8,459 bases of DNA. It comes from Actinomycetota bacterium (GTDB lineage: Bacteria; Actinomycetota; Actinomycetes; Nanopelagicales; Nanopelagicaceae). The notes below the pieces were generated by a model. That model was given only the letters and a program-made list of their open reading frames with translations, had not been told where the DNA came from and ran no database searches. The stretch is taken from NCBI GenBank assembly GCA_005777515.1, contig SXMA01000085.1, forward strand, positions 1-8,459. Direction: 5' to 3'. Numbering within the stretch: position 1 is the stretch's first letter; every line of letters starts with the position of its first letter. The translations under genes were made by a program, and so were the position numbers. This document shows positions 1 through 5,856 of the stretch, piece by piece.

Positions 1-249
1 ACATGTTGGCTAGGCGGTCTCTGGTCTAATCCAGAGTATCGAGGATCTGGCGCGGTTAGAGCAATTTTTAATTACATGGATTCTGTTGCTAGTAAGCGTG
101 GCTGGATGGTTCAAGGTTTGGGAGTGATGGAGAGCAATACCAGCGCAATTTCTGTCTTTGAAAAGTATGGCTTTACCAAACGAGGCGACCGCGTTGAAAG
201 TAGAGGAAAGCCAGGAAACTATTACTTTAGAATGATTAAGAGCTTATAA
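1..249 (+). CDS. GNAT-family N-acetyltransferase, C-terminal part (5' end outside window)
   Basis: The reading frame is open from the first base and ends at TAA 247-249, giving the last 82 residues of a protein. The fragment carries the acetyl-CoA-binding motif A of GNAT enzymes (NPEYRGSGAVRAIFNYM, about residues 10-26 of the fragment). It also carries the usual motif B ending (N-x-x-A-I-x-x-F-E-K-Y-G-F, about residues 47-59). These show an acyl-CoA N-acyltransferase. The acceptor substrate cannot be told from this half of the protein, and a RimI-like or antibiotic-type assignment would be a guess. Its last six bases overlap the end of the small membrane-protein gene on the opposite strand. 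It is probably unrelated to menaquinone synthesis and simply a neighbour. Confidence 0.85.
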   Translation, partial: TCWLGGLWSNPEYRGSGAVRAIFNYMDSVASKRGWMVQGLGVMESNTSAISVFEKYGFTKRGDRVESRGKPGNYYFRMIKSL

Positions 250-501
250 CTTCCCAAGAAAATCAGGATTATCATCGGGCGGAGTTATTTTCCACTTGCG
301 CCTTCCTCGCCCGTTTCCTTTTGGGCGACCAGCAATAATCCAGGCAATAGAGCCAATAGCTGGAACAAAAATAATAATGACTAGCCAAGCCCATTTAGGC
401 AGACTTCGAATGTTATTTTCTGTAGTGCGCGAGCAATCAATGATGCTAAATATCATCAATGCCAGAGTGATAATTGCAGCTATTACTGCCCATTTGACCA
501 T
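244..501 (-). CDS. Small two-TM membrane protein with PLDc_N (cardiolipin synthase N-terminal-like) domain
   Basis: This 85-residue protein has two hydrophobic helices (about residues 4-22 and 38-57). They are separated by a short polar turn with the family hallmarks Asp-Cys (22-23) and LPKW (34-37), and followed by P47, G50 and W-I-I-A-G-R-P (54-60). This matches the PLDc_N domain, normally the membrane anchor of cardiolipin synthases but often a stand-alone small protein in actinobacteria. There is no phospholipase D HKD motif, so no catalytic role is claimed. The C-terminus is basic and then acidic (GRGRRKW...PPDD), presumably cytoplasmic. The gene lies 9 bp downstream of menA and could be read through from it, but TAAAAT sits 6 nt before its ATG and may give it its own leaderless transcript. 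The function is unknown. Confidence 0.82.
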   Translation of the reverse strand: MVKWAVIAAIITLALMIFSIIDCSRTTENNIRSLPKWAWLVIIIFVPAIGSIAWIIAGRPKGNGRGRRKWKITPPDDNPDFLGKL

Positions 502-507
502 GGATTT

Positions 508-513
508 ATTTTA
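508..513 (-). promoter_or_regulatory. Candidate -10 element (TAAAAT) for the small PLDc_N gene
   Basis: On the minus strand TAAAAT is followed by six bases (aaatcc) and then the ATG at 501. That is the spacing expected if transcription starts on the A of the start codon. No Shine-Dalgarno sequence precedes this start. The element overlaps the menA stop codon. I see no convincing -35 hexamer. The call rests on motif and spacing only. Confidence 0.4.
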
Positions 514-1380
514 CCGCGCCACTAACAAGGCCGCTAAAGAAAGAGCTGCAGCATAAATAATCTGAATTCGACCAGTTTTAGCCAATAGGTCGACTAGCTC
601 CATACCGCTTGCGCCTTGCTTTACCGATCTAACAGATTTAATCGCAAGTGGCGCGCTTATTAAAGCTATTAGGTAGTAGGGGGAGAAAATACTTAAAGCG
701 GGTGAAATCACTAGAGCAAAGAAGATTAGCCATCGATATAAATCGCGGCACTGGGCATCACCGATGATTACTGCCAGGGTTCTCTTTCCTACCTGAGCAT
801 CTTTAGGCAGATCTCTTAAGTTATTTAAGGTAAGAATTGCACATGAGAGAGCCCCTAGAGCAAATGAAGCAAGAAGGACTTCTGAGGATAATTGCTCAAC
901 ATGAACATAGTAAGTTCCATTTGTAGCAATAACTCCAAAGAAGATAAACACTGAGACCTCGCCAAATCCCATATATCCATAAGGTTTAGAGCCAGCGGTA
1001 TATCCCCAAGCAGCAGCGATCGAGATTAAACCAATTGGAATTAGCGCCCAGGAAGTTCTATAAGAGAGCAAAAGCCCAGCGAGGGCAGCTAGAGCAAAGG
1101 ATAGGAAAGCTGCATTTCTTACTTTGATTGGTTTTGCAAGCCCCGATGCCACCAAGCGAATTGGTCCAACTCGGTCGTTATCAGTGCCTTTAATTCCATC
1201 TGAATAATCATTTGCATAATTGACTCCAATTTGAAGGGATAAAGCGACGATCAAAGCAAGAAAAAAGTGAAGTAGTGAAGCGTTATAGCCAGCAAATGCA
1301 GTGCCAACTACGACCGGCGCTATTGCAGCATAGAGCGTTTTGGGTCTTGCCCCCTGAACCCACTGCTCAGCTGTTGTCAT
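511..1380 (-). CDS. menA: 1,4-dihydroxy-2-naphthoate polyprenyltransferase (MenA)
   Basis: MenA is an integral membrane UbiA-family prenyltransferase. It attaches the polyprenyl tail to 1,4-dihydroxy-2-naphthoate with loss of CO2, giving demethylmenaquinol. The 289-residue product is almost entirely hydrophobic helices. It carries both Asp-rich Mg-diphosphate motifs: N57-D58-Y-S-D61-G-I-K-G-T-D67 in the first half and N187-L-R-D190-L-P-K-D194, followed by the MenA-typical V-G-K-R-T-L (about 197-202), in the second. The N-terminal W-V-Q-G-A-R-P-K-T-L block (7-16) is also typical of MenA. Its length is normal for the family. The ATG start lies inside the end of menE (14-bp overlap), so the two are very likely co-transcribed and translationally coupled. 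The small membrane-protein gene follows 9 bp downstream. Tail length and tail source cannot be told from the sequence. Confidence 0.96.
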   Translation of the reverse strand: MTTAEQWVQGARPKTLYAAIAPVVVGTAFAGYNASLLHFFLALIVALSLQIGVNYANDYSDGIKGTDNDRVGPIRLVASGLAKPIKVRNAAFLSFALAALAGLLLSYRTSWALIPIGLISIAAAWGYTAGSKPYGYMGFGEVSVFIFFGVIATNGTYYVHVEQLSSEVLLASFALGALSCAILTLNNLRDLPKDAQVGKRTLAVIIGDAQCRDLYRWLIFFALVISPALSIFSPYYLIALISAPLAIKSVRSVKQGASGMELVDLLAKTGRIQIIYAAALSLAALLVAR

Positions 1381-2407
1381 CTCTTAACTTTCTTCTATCG
1401 GGCTTTCCTATTGATAGATAAGGAATATTAGAGACTCTTACTAGCTCCTTTGGTGAGGCATGAGAGCCGAATTTATTAGTTAACTTACTTCTTACCTCAT
1501 CGAGTGCAATATTGCTGGTTGTTGCGATACAGAGCTTCTCTCCCCATTCAGCATCTGATTTGGCAAATGCCACGATTTGAGGATTTGAGTACTCATCTTG
1601 CAGATAGCTCTCGATAGCACTTAGGGAAATTTTTTCACCGCCCGAGATAATTTGATCATCTGCTCTTGCCTCCACTACTAAATCTCCATCTTGGATAAAA
1701 CCCAAGTCACTTGTTATAAACCAACCATCTTGAATAGGAAAGCCGCCCTCCAAATAACCATAGGCAATCTGTGGGCCTTTAAGAGCAATTCGCTTATCGA
1801 TAATTTGGATTGAAACTCCATCAAGTGCCTTGCCATCATAAACAACGCCTCCTGATGTTTCACTCATGCCGTAGGTAGTAATTACTGTAATCCCTAAATC
1901 TTGAGCTTTCTTTTTTAAACCAAGATCTAAACGAGCTCCACCAACAAGTACAGCTTTACAGCTCTGCAAATGTTCTAATAGTTGCTTATCTGAGTGCACT
2001 GCTCGAAACAACTGTGTTGGAACAATTGCGCTAAATTCAGCCTGGTTATCTACCCCAACCGTTATTGTGCCAAGTTCTACTGATCTAACTAAAACATTAA
2101 TTCCTGCAATGTGAGTTGTTGGTAAGAGAAGAGACCATCTCTGCCCAGGGTTAGCGCTTAAGAACTTATGACTTGCTCTTGCGCTTGCAATAAGTGATTG
2201 AGCGGTAAGAAGAACTGATTTGGGATTTCCGGTAGAGCCAGAAGTTTTTACAATTAGAGCTACCTTGGGGTCAACCTCAAGCTCTTCTAACGGCGCGGTA
2301 CTAAGGGCTGGTCCATCCTTTAGGGCCAGCAAGAGCTTTTCAAGAAAGTGTGGCATCGACCACGCAGGCTCGATGATCTGCACTTCTCGCTTTACCGCAA
2401 GTTCCAT
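1367..2407 (-). CDS. menE: o-Succinylbenzoate--CoA ligase (MenE)
   Basis: MenE activates o-succinylbenzoate with ATP and CoA to OSB-CoA, the substrate of MenB next door. It is an ANL-superfamily adenylating enzyme. Visible core motifs, numbered from the ATG at 2407, are the phosphate loop [11 protein letters not shown] (55-65), TYGMSET (178-184), GWFITSDLG with Asp234, the hinge region [12 protein letters not shown] (248-259), and G-K335-P-D-R-R-K-L with the catalytic Lys. At 346 residues it is compact, as in other actinobacterial MenE proteins, which lack much of the N-terminal subdomain of longer ligases. The start is uncertain. In-frame ATGs lie at 2407, 2416 and 2428, and a TTG at 2491. 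I chose 2407 because family members begin only a few residues before the P-A-x-x-x-P-H-F-L-type helix, and because it leaves room for the menB promoter. No Shine-Dalgarno precedes any of these starts. Its 3' end overlaps menA by 14 bp. Confidence 0.94.
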   Translation of the reverse strand: MELAVKREVQIIEPAWSMPHFLEKLLLALKDGPALSTAPLEELEVDPKVALIVKTSGSTGNPKSVLLTAQSLIASARASHKFLSANPGQRWSLLLPTTHIAGINVLVRSVELGTITVGVDNQAEFSAIVPTQLFRAVHSDKQLLEHLQSCKAVLVGGARLDLGLKKKAQDLGITVITTYGMSETSGGVVYDGKALDGVSIQIIDKRIALKGPQIAYGYLEGGFPIQDGWFITSDLGFIQDGDLVVEARADDQIISGGEKISLSAIESYLQDEYSNPQIVAFAKSDAEWGEKLCIATTSNIALDEVRSKLTNKFGSHASPKELVRVSNIPYLSIGKPDRRKLRDDNS

Positions 2408-2415
2408 AACCGACA

Positions 2416-2422
2416 TAGGGTA
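2416..2422. promoter_or_regulatory. Candidate two-way -10 heptamer TAGGGTA between menE and menB
   Basis: TAGGGT (2416-2421) reads as a TANNNT -10 on the plus strand, ending 7 nt before the menB ATG. On the minus strand the same heptamer shifted by one base reads TACCCT (2422-2417), ending 9 nt before the menE ATG at 2407. The spacer between these two starts is only 21 bp. The AGGG inside the heptamer (2417-2420) could instead act as a Shine-Dalgarno for menB (8-nt spacing). The two readings are mutually exclusive for menB unless transcription starts further upstream. No clear -35 is seen. Confidence 0.38.
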
Positions 2423-2428
2423 TGCCAT

Positions 2429-3307
2429 ATGAGCAAGCCAATTAAGCGCCAGATGGGTAGTCGAACCATTCCAAAGTGGGAAGTTGGGCAAGATGCGCGT
2501 GAATTTAGCGATGTCCGTTATGAAACTGCAGAGGGTATGGCGAAGATAACAATCAATCGTCCCCAGGTGCGCAATGCATTTCGACCAGAGACACTTTTTG
2601 AATTAGAGCGCGCATTTACCTTTGCAAGAGATGATGAAAAAGTTGGCGTAATAATTTTGACTGGTCAAGGTGATGAAGCTTTCTGCTCTGGTGGCGATAT
2701 TTCAGTTCGCGGTGATGATGGATATATTGGAAGTGATGCAGTCGGAAAGAAAGGCATTGGAAGATTAAATGTTTTAGATCTTCAGGTGCAGATTCGCCGC
2801 ACTCCAAAACCAGTGATTGCAATGGTTGCGGGCTGGGCAATTGGCGGCGGACATGTTCTTCATGTGGTCTGCGATATCACTATCGCTGCAGAGAATGCCA
2901 AGTTTGGTCAGACCGGACCAATGGTTGGATCTTTTGATGGTGGCTATGGCGCGGGTCTTCTTGCAAGACATGTTGGTCAGAAAAAAGCTCGCGAGATTTG
3001 GTTTATGTGTCGCCAATATGATGCCAAAGAAGCTTTAGAGATGGGGCTTGTTAATACTGTTGTTCCAGTTAGTCAGCTAGAGGCTGAAACAGTTTCTTGG
3101 GCAAGAGAGATGTTGCGCCACTCTCCTATGGCACTTCGCCTATTGAAAGCTGGACTTAATGCAGCTGATGATGGACTTGCTGGAGTTCAACAGTTAGCTG
3201 GAGATGCCACTCTACTCTTTTACTTGACTGAGGAAGGCCAAGAAGGTCGGGATGCATATAAAGAAAAGCGCGAACCTGACTTTAATAAGTTTCCTAAACG
3301 TCCTTAA
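2429..3307 (+). CDS. menB: 1,4-Dihydroxy-2-naphthoyl-CoA synthase (MenB), bicarbonate-dependent type
   Basis: MenB closes the second aromatic ring, converting OSB-CoA to DHNA-CoA in the cytoplasm. It belongs to the crotonase superfamily. The 292-residue product shows the [11 protein letters not shown] block (43-53), the oxyanion-hole region F-C-S-G-G-D (85-90), the G-Y-I lid (98-100, Tyr99), G-W-A-I-G-G-G-H (135-142), and [14 protein letters not shown] (161-174). It ends in the typical [10 protein letters not shown] (268-277) and [10 protein letters not shown]. Gly163 sits where E. coli MenB has the bicarbonate-binding Gly156, while mycobacterial MenB has Asp there. Ser168, Asp170 and Tyr265 match the other catalytic positions. 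An upstream in-frame ATG (2348) would only add residues antisense to menE, so ATG 2429 was chosen; ATG 2453 is a weaker alternative. It heads the run menB-menC-menD, with menC 3 bp downstream. Confidence 0.96.
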   Translation: MSKPIKRQMGSRTIPKWEVGQDAREFSDVRYETAEGMAKITINRPQVRNAFRPETLFELERAFTFARDDEKVGVIILTGQGDEAFCSGGDISVRGDDGYIGSDAVGKKGIGRLNVLDLQVQIRRTPKPVIAMVAGWAIGGGHVLHVVCDITIAAENAKFGQTGPMVGSFDGGYGAGLLARHVGQKKAREIWFMCRQYDAKEALEMGLVNTVVPVSQLEAETVSWAREMLRHSPMALRLLKAGLNAADDGLAGVQQLAGDATLLFYLTEEGQEGRDAYKEKREPDFNKFPKRP

Positions 3308-3310
3308 AAA

Positions 3311-4285
3311 ATGTCACTGACGCTTGAGGAGGCCTTAGCCTCACTTCGAGTTCTTGCACTTCCCATGCGCACTACATTTCGCTCACTTAATATTAGAGAA
3401 ACAGCGCTATTTAAAGGTGAAAATGGCTGGGGAGAGTTTGCGCCATTTGTTGAATATTCCGATCAAGAATCACTGCCATGGCTAGAAAGCGCTATTGAGG
3501 CTGCAGATAAACCACTTTCACCAGCGCTTCGTGAATTGATTCCTATTAATGCCACAGTTCCGGCTTCAAATGATGAAGCAGAGATTGAACAAATCCTCTC
3601 TTGGTATCCAGGAATTGATACTGTGAAGATAAAAGTTGGAACAGGCATCAAAGAAGATCTAGCGCGCATTGCGGCAGTGAGAAAACACCTTCCAAAAGCA
3701 AAGATTCGCATTGATGTTAATGGATCCTGGAGCGTTAAAGAGGCACTCTTTAATGTCAGTGCCATTTGTGAGGTAACAGGGAATTCACTTGAGTATGTCG
3801 AGCAGCCTGTCTTAAGTTTGAGTGAGTTAAAGCAATTGAAAGAAGAGATGAAAATAGATTTGCAGATTGCCGGTGATGAAGTTCTTAGAAAGGCAGAAGA
3901 TCCTTTTGCAATAAATCTTGATGGGGCAATTGATGTTTTGATGTTAAAGGTTTCACCTCTTGGAGGCATCAAGCGAGCATTGGAATTAGCAAGCCATCAT
4001 AAATTGCCAGTTGTGGTATCTAGCGCCTTAGAGTCAGCAGTCGGAATTTCTTATGGCCTAGCCCTTGCTGCAAGAGTTCCCAATCTGGATTATGCCTGCG
4101 GCCTTGGAACTAGCGCTCTCTTTAAACAAGATGTGAGCGATATTCCAATTGTTAATGGGGCGATAAAGGCCACAAACTATCCAATAGAACTAGAACGAAT
4201 TGAAAGATTTGAATTAAAGGGAGAGCGCCTAGAGTGGTGGCGCAATAGGATTAGTCGAGTATGGAATTTGAGGCGCCCCGCATGA
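3311..4285 (+). CDS. menC: o-Succinylbenzoate synthase (MenC)
   Basis: MenC dehydrates SHCHC to o-succinylbenzoate and is an enolase-superfamily enzyme with a metal-dependent (beta/alpha)7-beta barrel. The 324-residue product has the capping-domain block L-P-M-R-T-T-F-R (17-24) and W-G-E-F-A-P-F-V-E-Y (40-49). The catalytic set is complete: K106-x-K108 on the second strand, metal ligands Asp135 (R-I-D-V-N-G), Glu164 (Y-V-E-Q-P) and Asp189 (A-G-D-E), and the opposite Lys213 (M-L-K-V-S-P-L-G-G). V-V-V-S-S-A-L-E-S-A-V-G-I (234-246) and Y-A-C-G-L-G-T (261-267) are typical of actinobacterial MenC. The ATG lies 3 bp after menB with no obvious Shine-Dalgarno, so it probably depends on translation of menB. 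A later ATG (3365) would remove the first beta strand and is unlikely. The TGA overlaps the menD ATG in an ATGA. Confidence 0.95.
   Translation: MSLTLEEALASLRVLALPMRTTFRSLNIRETALFKGENGWGEFAPFVEYSDQESLPWLESAIEAADKPLSPALRELIPINATVPASNDEAEIEQILSWYPGIDTVKIKVGTGIKEDLARIAAVRKHLPKAKIRIDVNGSWSVKEALFNVSAICEVTGNSLEYVEQPVLSLSELKQLKEEMKIDLQIAGDEVLRKAEDPFAINLDGAIDVLMLKVSPLGGIKRALELASHHKLPVVVSSALESAVGISYGLALAARVPNLDYACGLGTSALFKQDVSDIPIVNGAIKATNYPIELERIERFELKGERLEWWRNRISRVWNLRRPA
4270..4273 (+). promoter_or_regulatory. Ribosome binding site (GAGG) that fixes the menD start
   Basis: GAGG lies 8 nt before the ATG at 4282, inside the last menC codons. It supports ATG 4282 over the in-frame ATG at 4261, which has no such site. 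It is the clearest Shine-Dalgarno in the window. Confidence 0.6.
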
Positions 4286-5856
4286 GTAATTCAACAGCGC
4301 TTGCTCGAGGCATTATTAAGCAATTAATCGAGCTTGGAATCAAAGATGTCGTGCTTTCTCCGGGCTCTCGCAACGCGCCTTTATCAATTGCCCTTTTTGA
4401 AGCATCTGAGAAGGGCCTAATAAATCTTCATGTCCGTATTGACGAGAGAGGCGCGGCATTCTTCGCCCTTGGAATCTCAAAGGCAAGCGCTCGATATGTT
4501 CCAGTTGTCTGCACCAGTGGAACAGCAGTGGCTAACTACTATCCAGCCCTACTTGAAGCCCATCACAGTGATATCAACTTACTTCTGCTCACCGCAGATA
4601 GACCAGCACGTCTTCGAAAGACTGGCTCAAATCAGACTACAGATCAAAGCAAACTCTTTGGCACTTTCGTAAGGGCAAGTTTTGATACCGACAAAGATCT
4701 TGATTTATCAAAGGCTCTAAGTGGAAGTGGGCCAGTTCATGTGAATCTGCAATTTGATGAACCACTTCTTGATAAGAATAACTCTGATTGGCTCTCTGGG
4801 ATAAAAGTTAAGACTCAAAAAAAGAGCACGGGACAATCTATTGAGATAAATACTGAATCAAAGAAATCTCTAGTCATAGTTGGTCATGATCGAGCAGGAT
4901 TTAGCGTTGCTGAAATTGAGCGATTTGCAAGGGACTTAGCAGCGCCACTTATTGCTGAAGATCCATTAGTTTTTGAAGGCGCAATTGCCCATGCTCCGAT
5001 TGTCTTATCGGATGAAAAGGCAAGAGTTGCTTTAGCTGCAGAGAACGTTTTTGTGATTGGAAGAACTACCCTTTCTAGAAGCATCAATGCTTATATTCAA
5101 GGGGCAAAGAGGGTAATAGTTATTGATCCTCGCACCGAAAACATTGACACATCTAGAACTTCAGATGAGATTTATACTCAAATCCCGAAGCTTAAAAAGC
5201 CTTTAGATATTGACCAAAGTTGGCATGAATTATGGAAGAAGTATGAAGCACTAGCTGCTATTGCTTTGTCAGTTCTTCCAGAGTGGTCCGAGGCTGAGTT
5301 AGCAACAGTTATTGCTGAGGAACTAGAGGATGATACAGCCTTATTTATCTCATCCTCTAGACCAGTCAGAGATTTTGAAAGTTTTGCTGTGCCAAGATCT
5401 AGCTTAATAACTTATGCTAATCGAGGTCTTGCAGGAATTGACGGCAATATCTCAACAGCTCTTGGAGTTGCCACACAACATAGCGAGAGTTATGCAGTAA
5501 TTGGAGATTTAGCTTTCCTGCACGATGTTTCAGCCCTTGCCAATCCAACACAAGATAACTTAACCATCATTGTTGTTGATAATAATGGCGGCGGAATCTT
5601 CTCAACTCTTGGGCAGAGAGGCAGTAAAGGCTTTGAAAAGATTTTTGGCACACCACACGGGGTTGATATTTCAAGTGTGGTTAAGAGCTTTGGAATCTCT
5701 TCGCAGCAAATTAGTAGCGCAAAGGAGCTTCATATTGCTCTGCAACAAATCCACACTGGACTTCATGTAATTGTGGCCAAGATGCCTGATAGAGAGCAAA
5801 ACGCTGATTCAATTGCTGCAGTATTAAAGAAATATAGCCAGTTAGTGCTTCTCTAG
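4282..5856 (+). CDS. menD: SEPHCHC synthase (MenD), thiamine-diphosphate dependent
   Basis: MenD joins isochorismate to the succinic semialdehyde unit from 2-oxoglutarate, making SEPHCHC. It is the first committed step of the classical menaquinone route. The 524-residue product has the three-part ThDP-enzyme layout. The N-terminal pyrimidine-binding domain has S-P-G-S-R-N-A-P-L (26-34), the cofactor-activating Glu55 in D-E-R-G-A-A-F, C-T-S-G-T-A-V-A-N-Y-Y-P (78-88) and T-A-D-R-P-x-x-L (104-111). The middle domain covers about 190-330. The diphosphate-binding domain has R-G-L-A-G-I-D-G-N-I-S-T-A-L-G (381-395), the metal motif G-D409-L-A-F-L-H-D and N434-N-G-G-G-I-F. All key positions are present and the length is typical for actinobacteria. 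The start at 4282 overlaps the menC stop (ATGA) and has a GAGG 8 nt upstream. The 3' end overlaps menF on the other strand by 15 bp. Confidence 0.96.
   Translation: MSNSTALARGIIKQLIELGIKDVVLSPGSRNAPLSIALFEASEKGLINLHVRIDERGAAFFALGISKASARYVPVVCTSGTAVANYYPALLEAHHSDINLLLLTADRPARLRKTGSNQTTDQSKLFGTFVRASFDTDKDLDLSKALSGSGPVHVNLQFDEPLLDKNNSDWLSGIKVKTQKKSTGQSIEINTESKKSLVIVGHDRAGFSVAEIERFARDLAAPLIAEDPLVFEGAIAHAPIVLSDEKARVALAAENVFVIGRTTLSRSINAYIQGAKRVIVIDPRTENIDTSRTSDEIYTQIPKLKKPLDIDQSWHELWKKYEALAAIALSVLPEWSEAELATVIAEELEDDTALFISSSRPVRDFESFAVPRSSLITYANRGLAGIDGNISTALGVATQHSESYAVIGDLAFLHDVSALANPTQDNLTIIVVDNNGGGIFSTLGQRGSKGFEKIFGTPHGVDISSVVKSFGISSQQISSAKELHIALQQIHTGLHVIVAKMPDREQNADSIAAVLKKYSQLVLL

Noticed and set aside
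296..556. 86-residue open frame on the plus strand opposite the PLDc_N gene and the end of menA
   Set aside because: The minus strand has a clear family match (Asp-Cys, LPKW, G-R-P), and the plus frame matches nothing known.
2348..2428. Longer menB with start at ATG 2348
   Set aside because: The extra 27 residues are Arg/His-rich, unlike MenB N-termini, and lie antisense to conserved menE codons.
2408..2491. Longer menE starting at TTG 2491 (with a TAAATT -10-like motif at 2502-2507 on the minus strand)
   Set aside because: It would overlap menB coding by 63 bp and add 28 residues not expected in short actinobacterial MenE. It is kept only as a weak alternative.
3463..3972. 169-residue open frame on the minus strand opposite menC
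   Set aside because: It is antisense to the conserved menC barrel, and its composition is that expected from the reverse of coding DNA.
4261..4281. menD start at ATG 4261
   Set aside because: There is no ribosome binding site before it. ATG 4282 has GAGG at 8 nt and an ATGA junction with menC.
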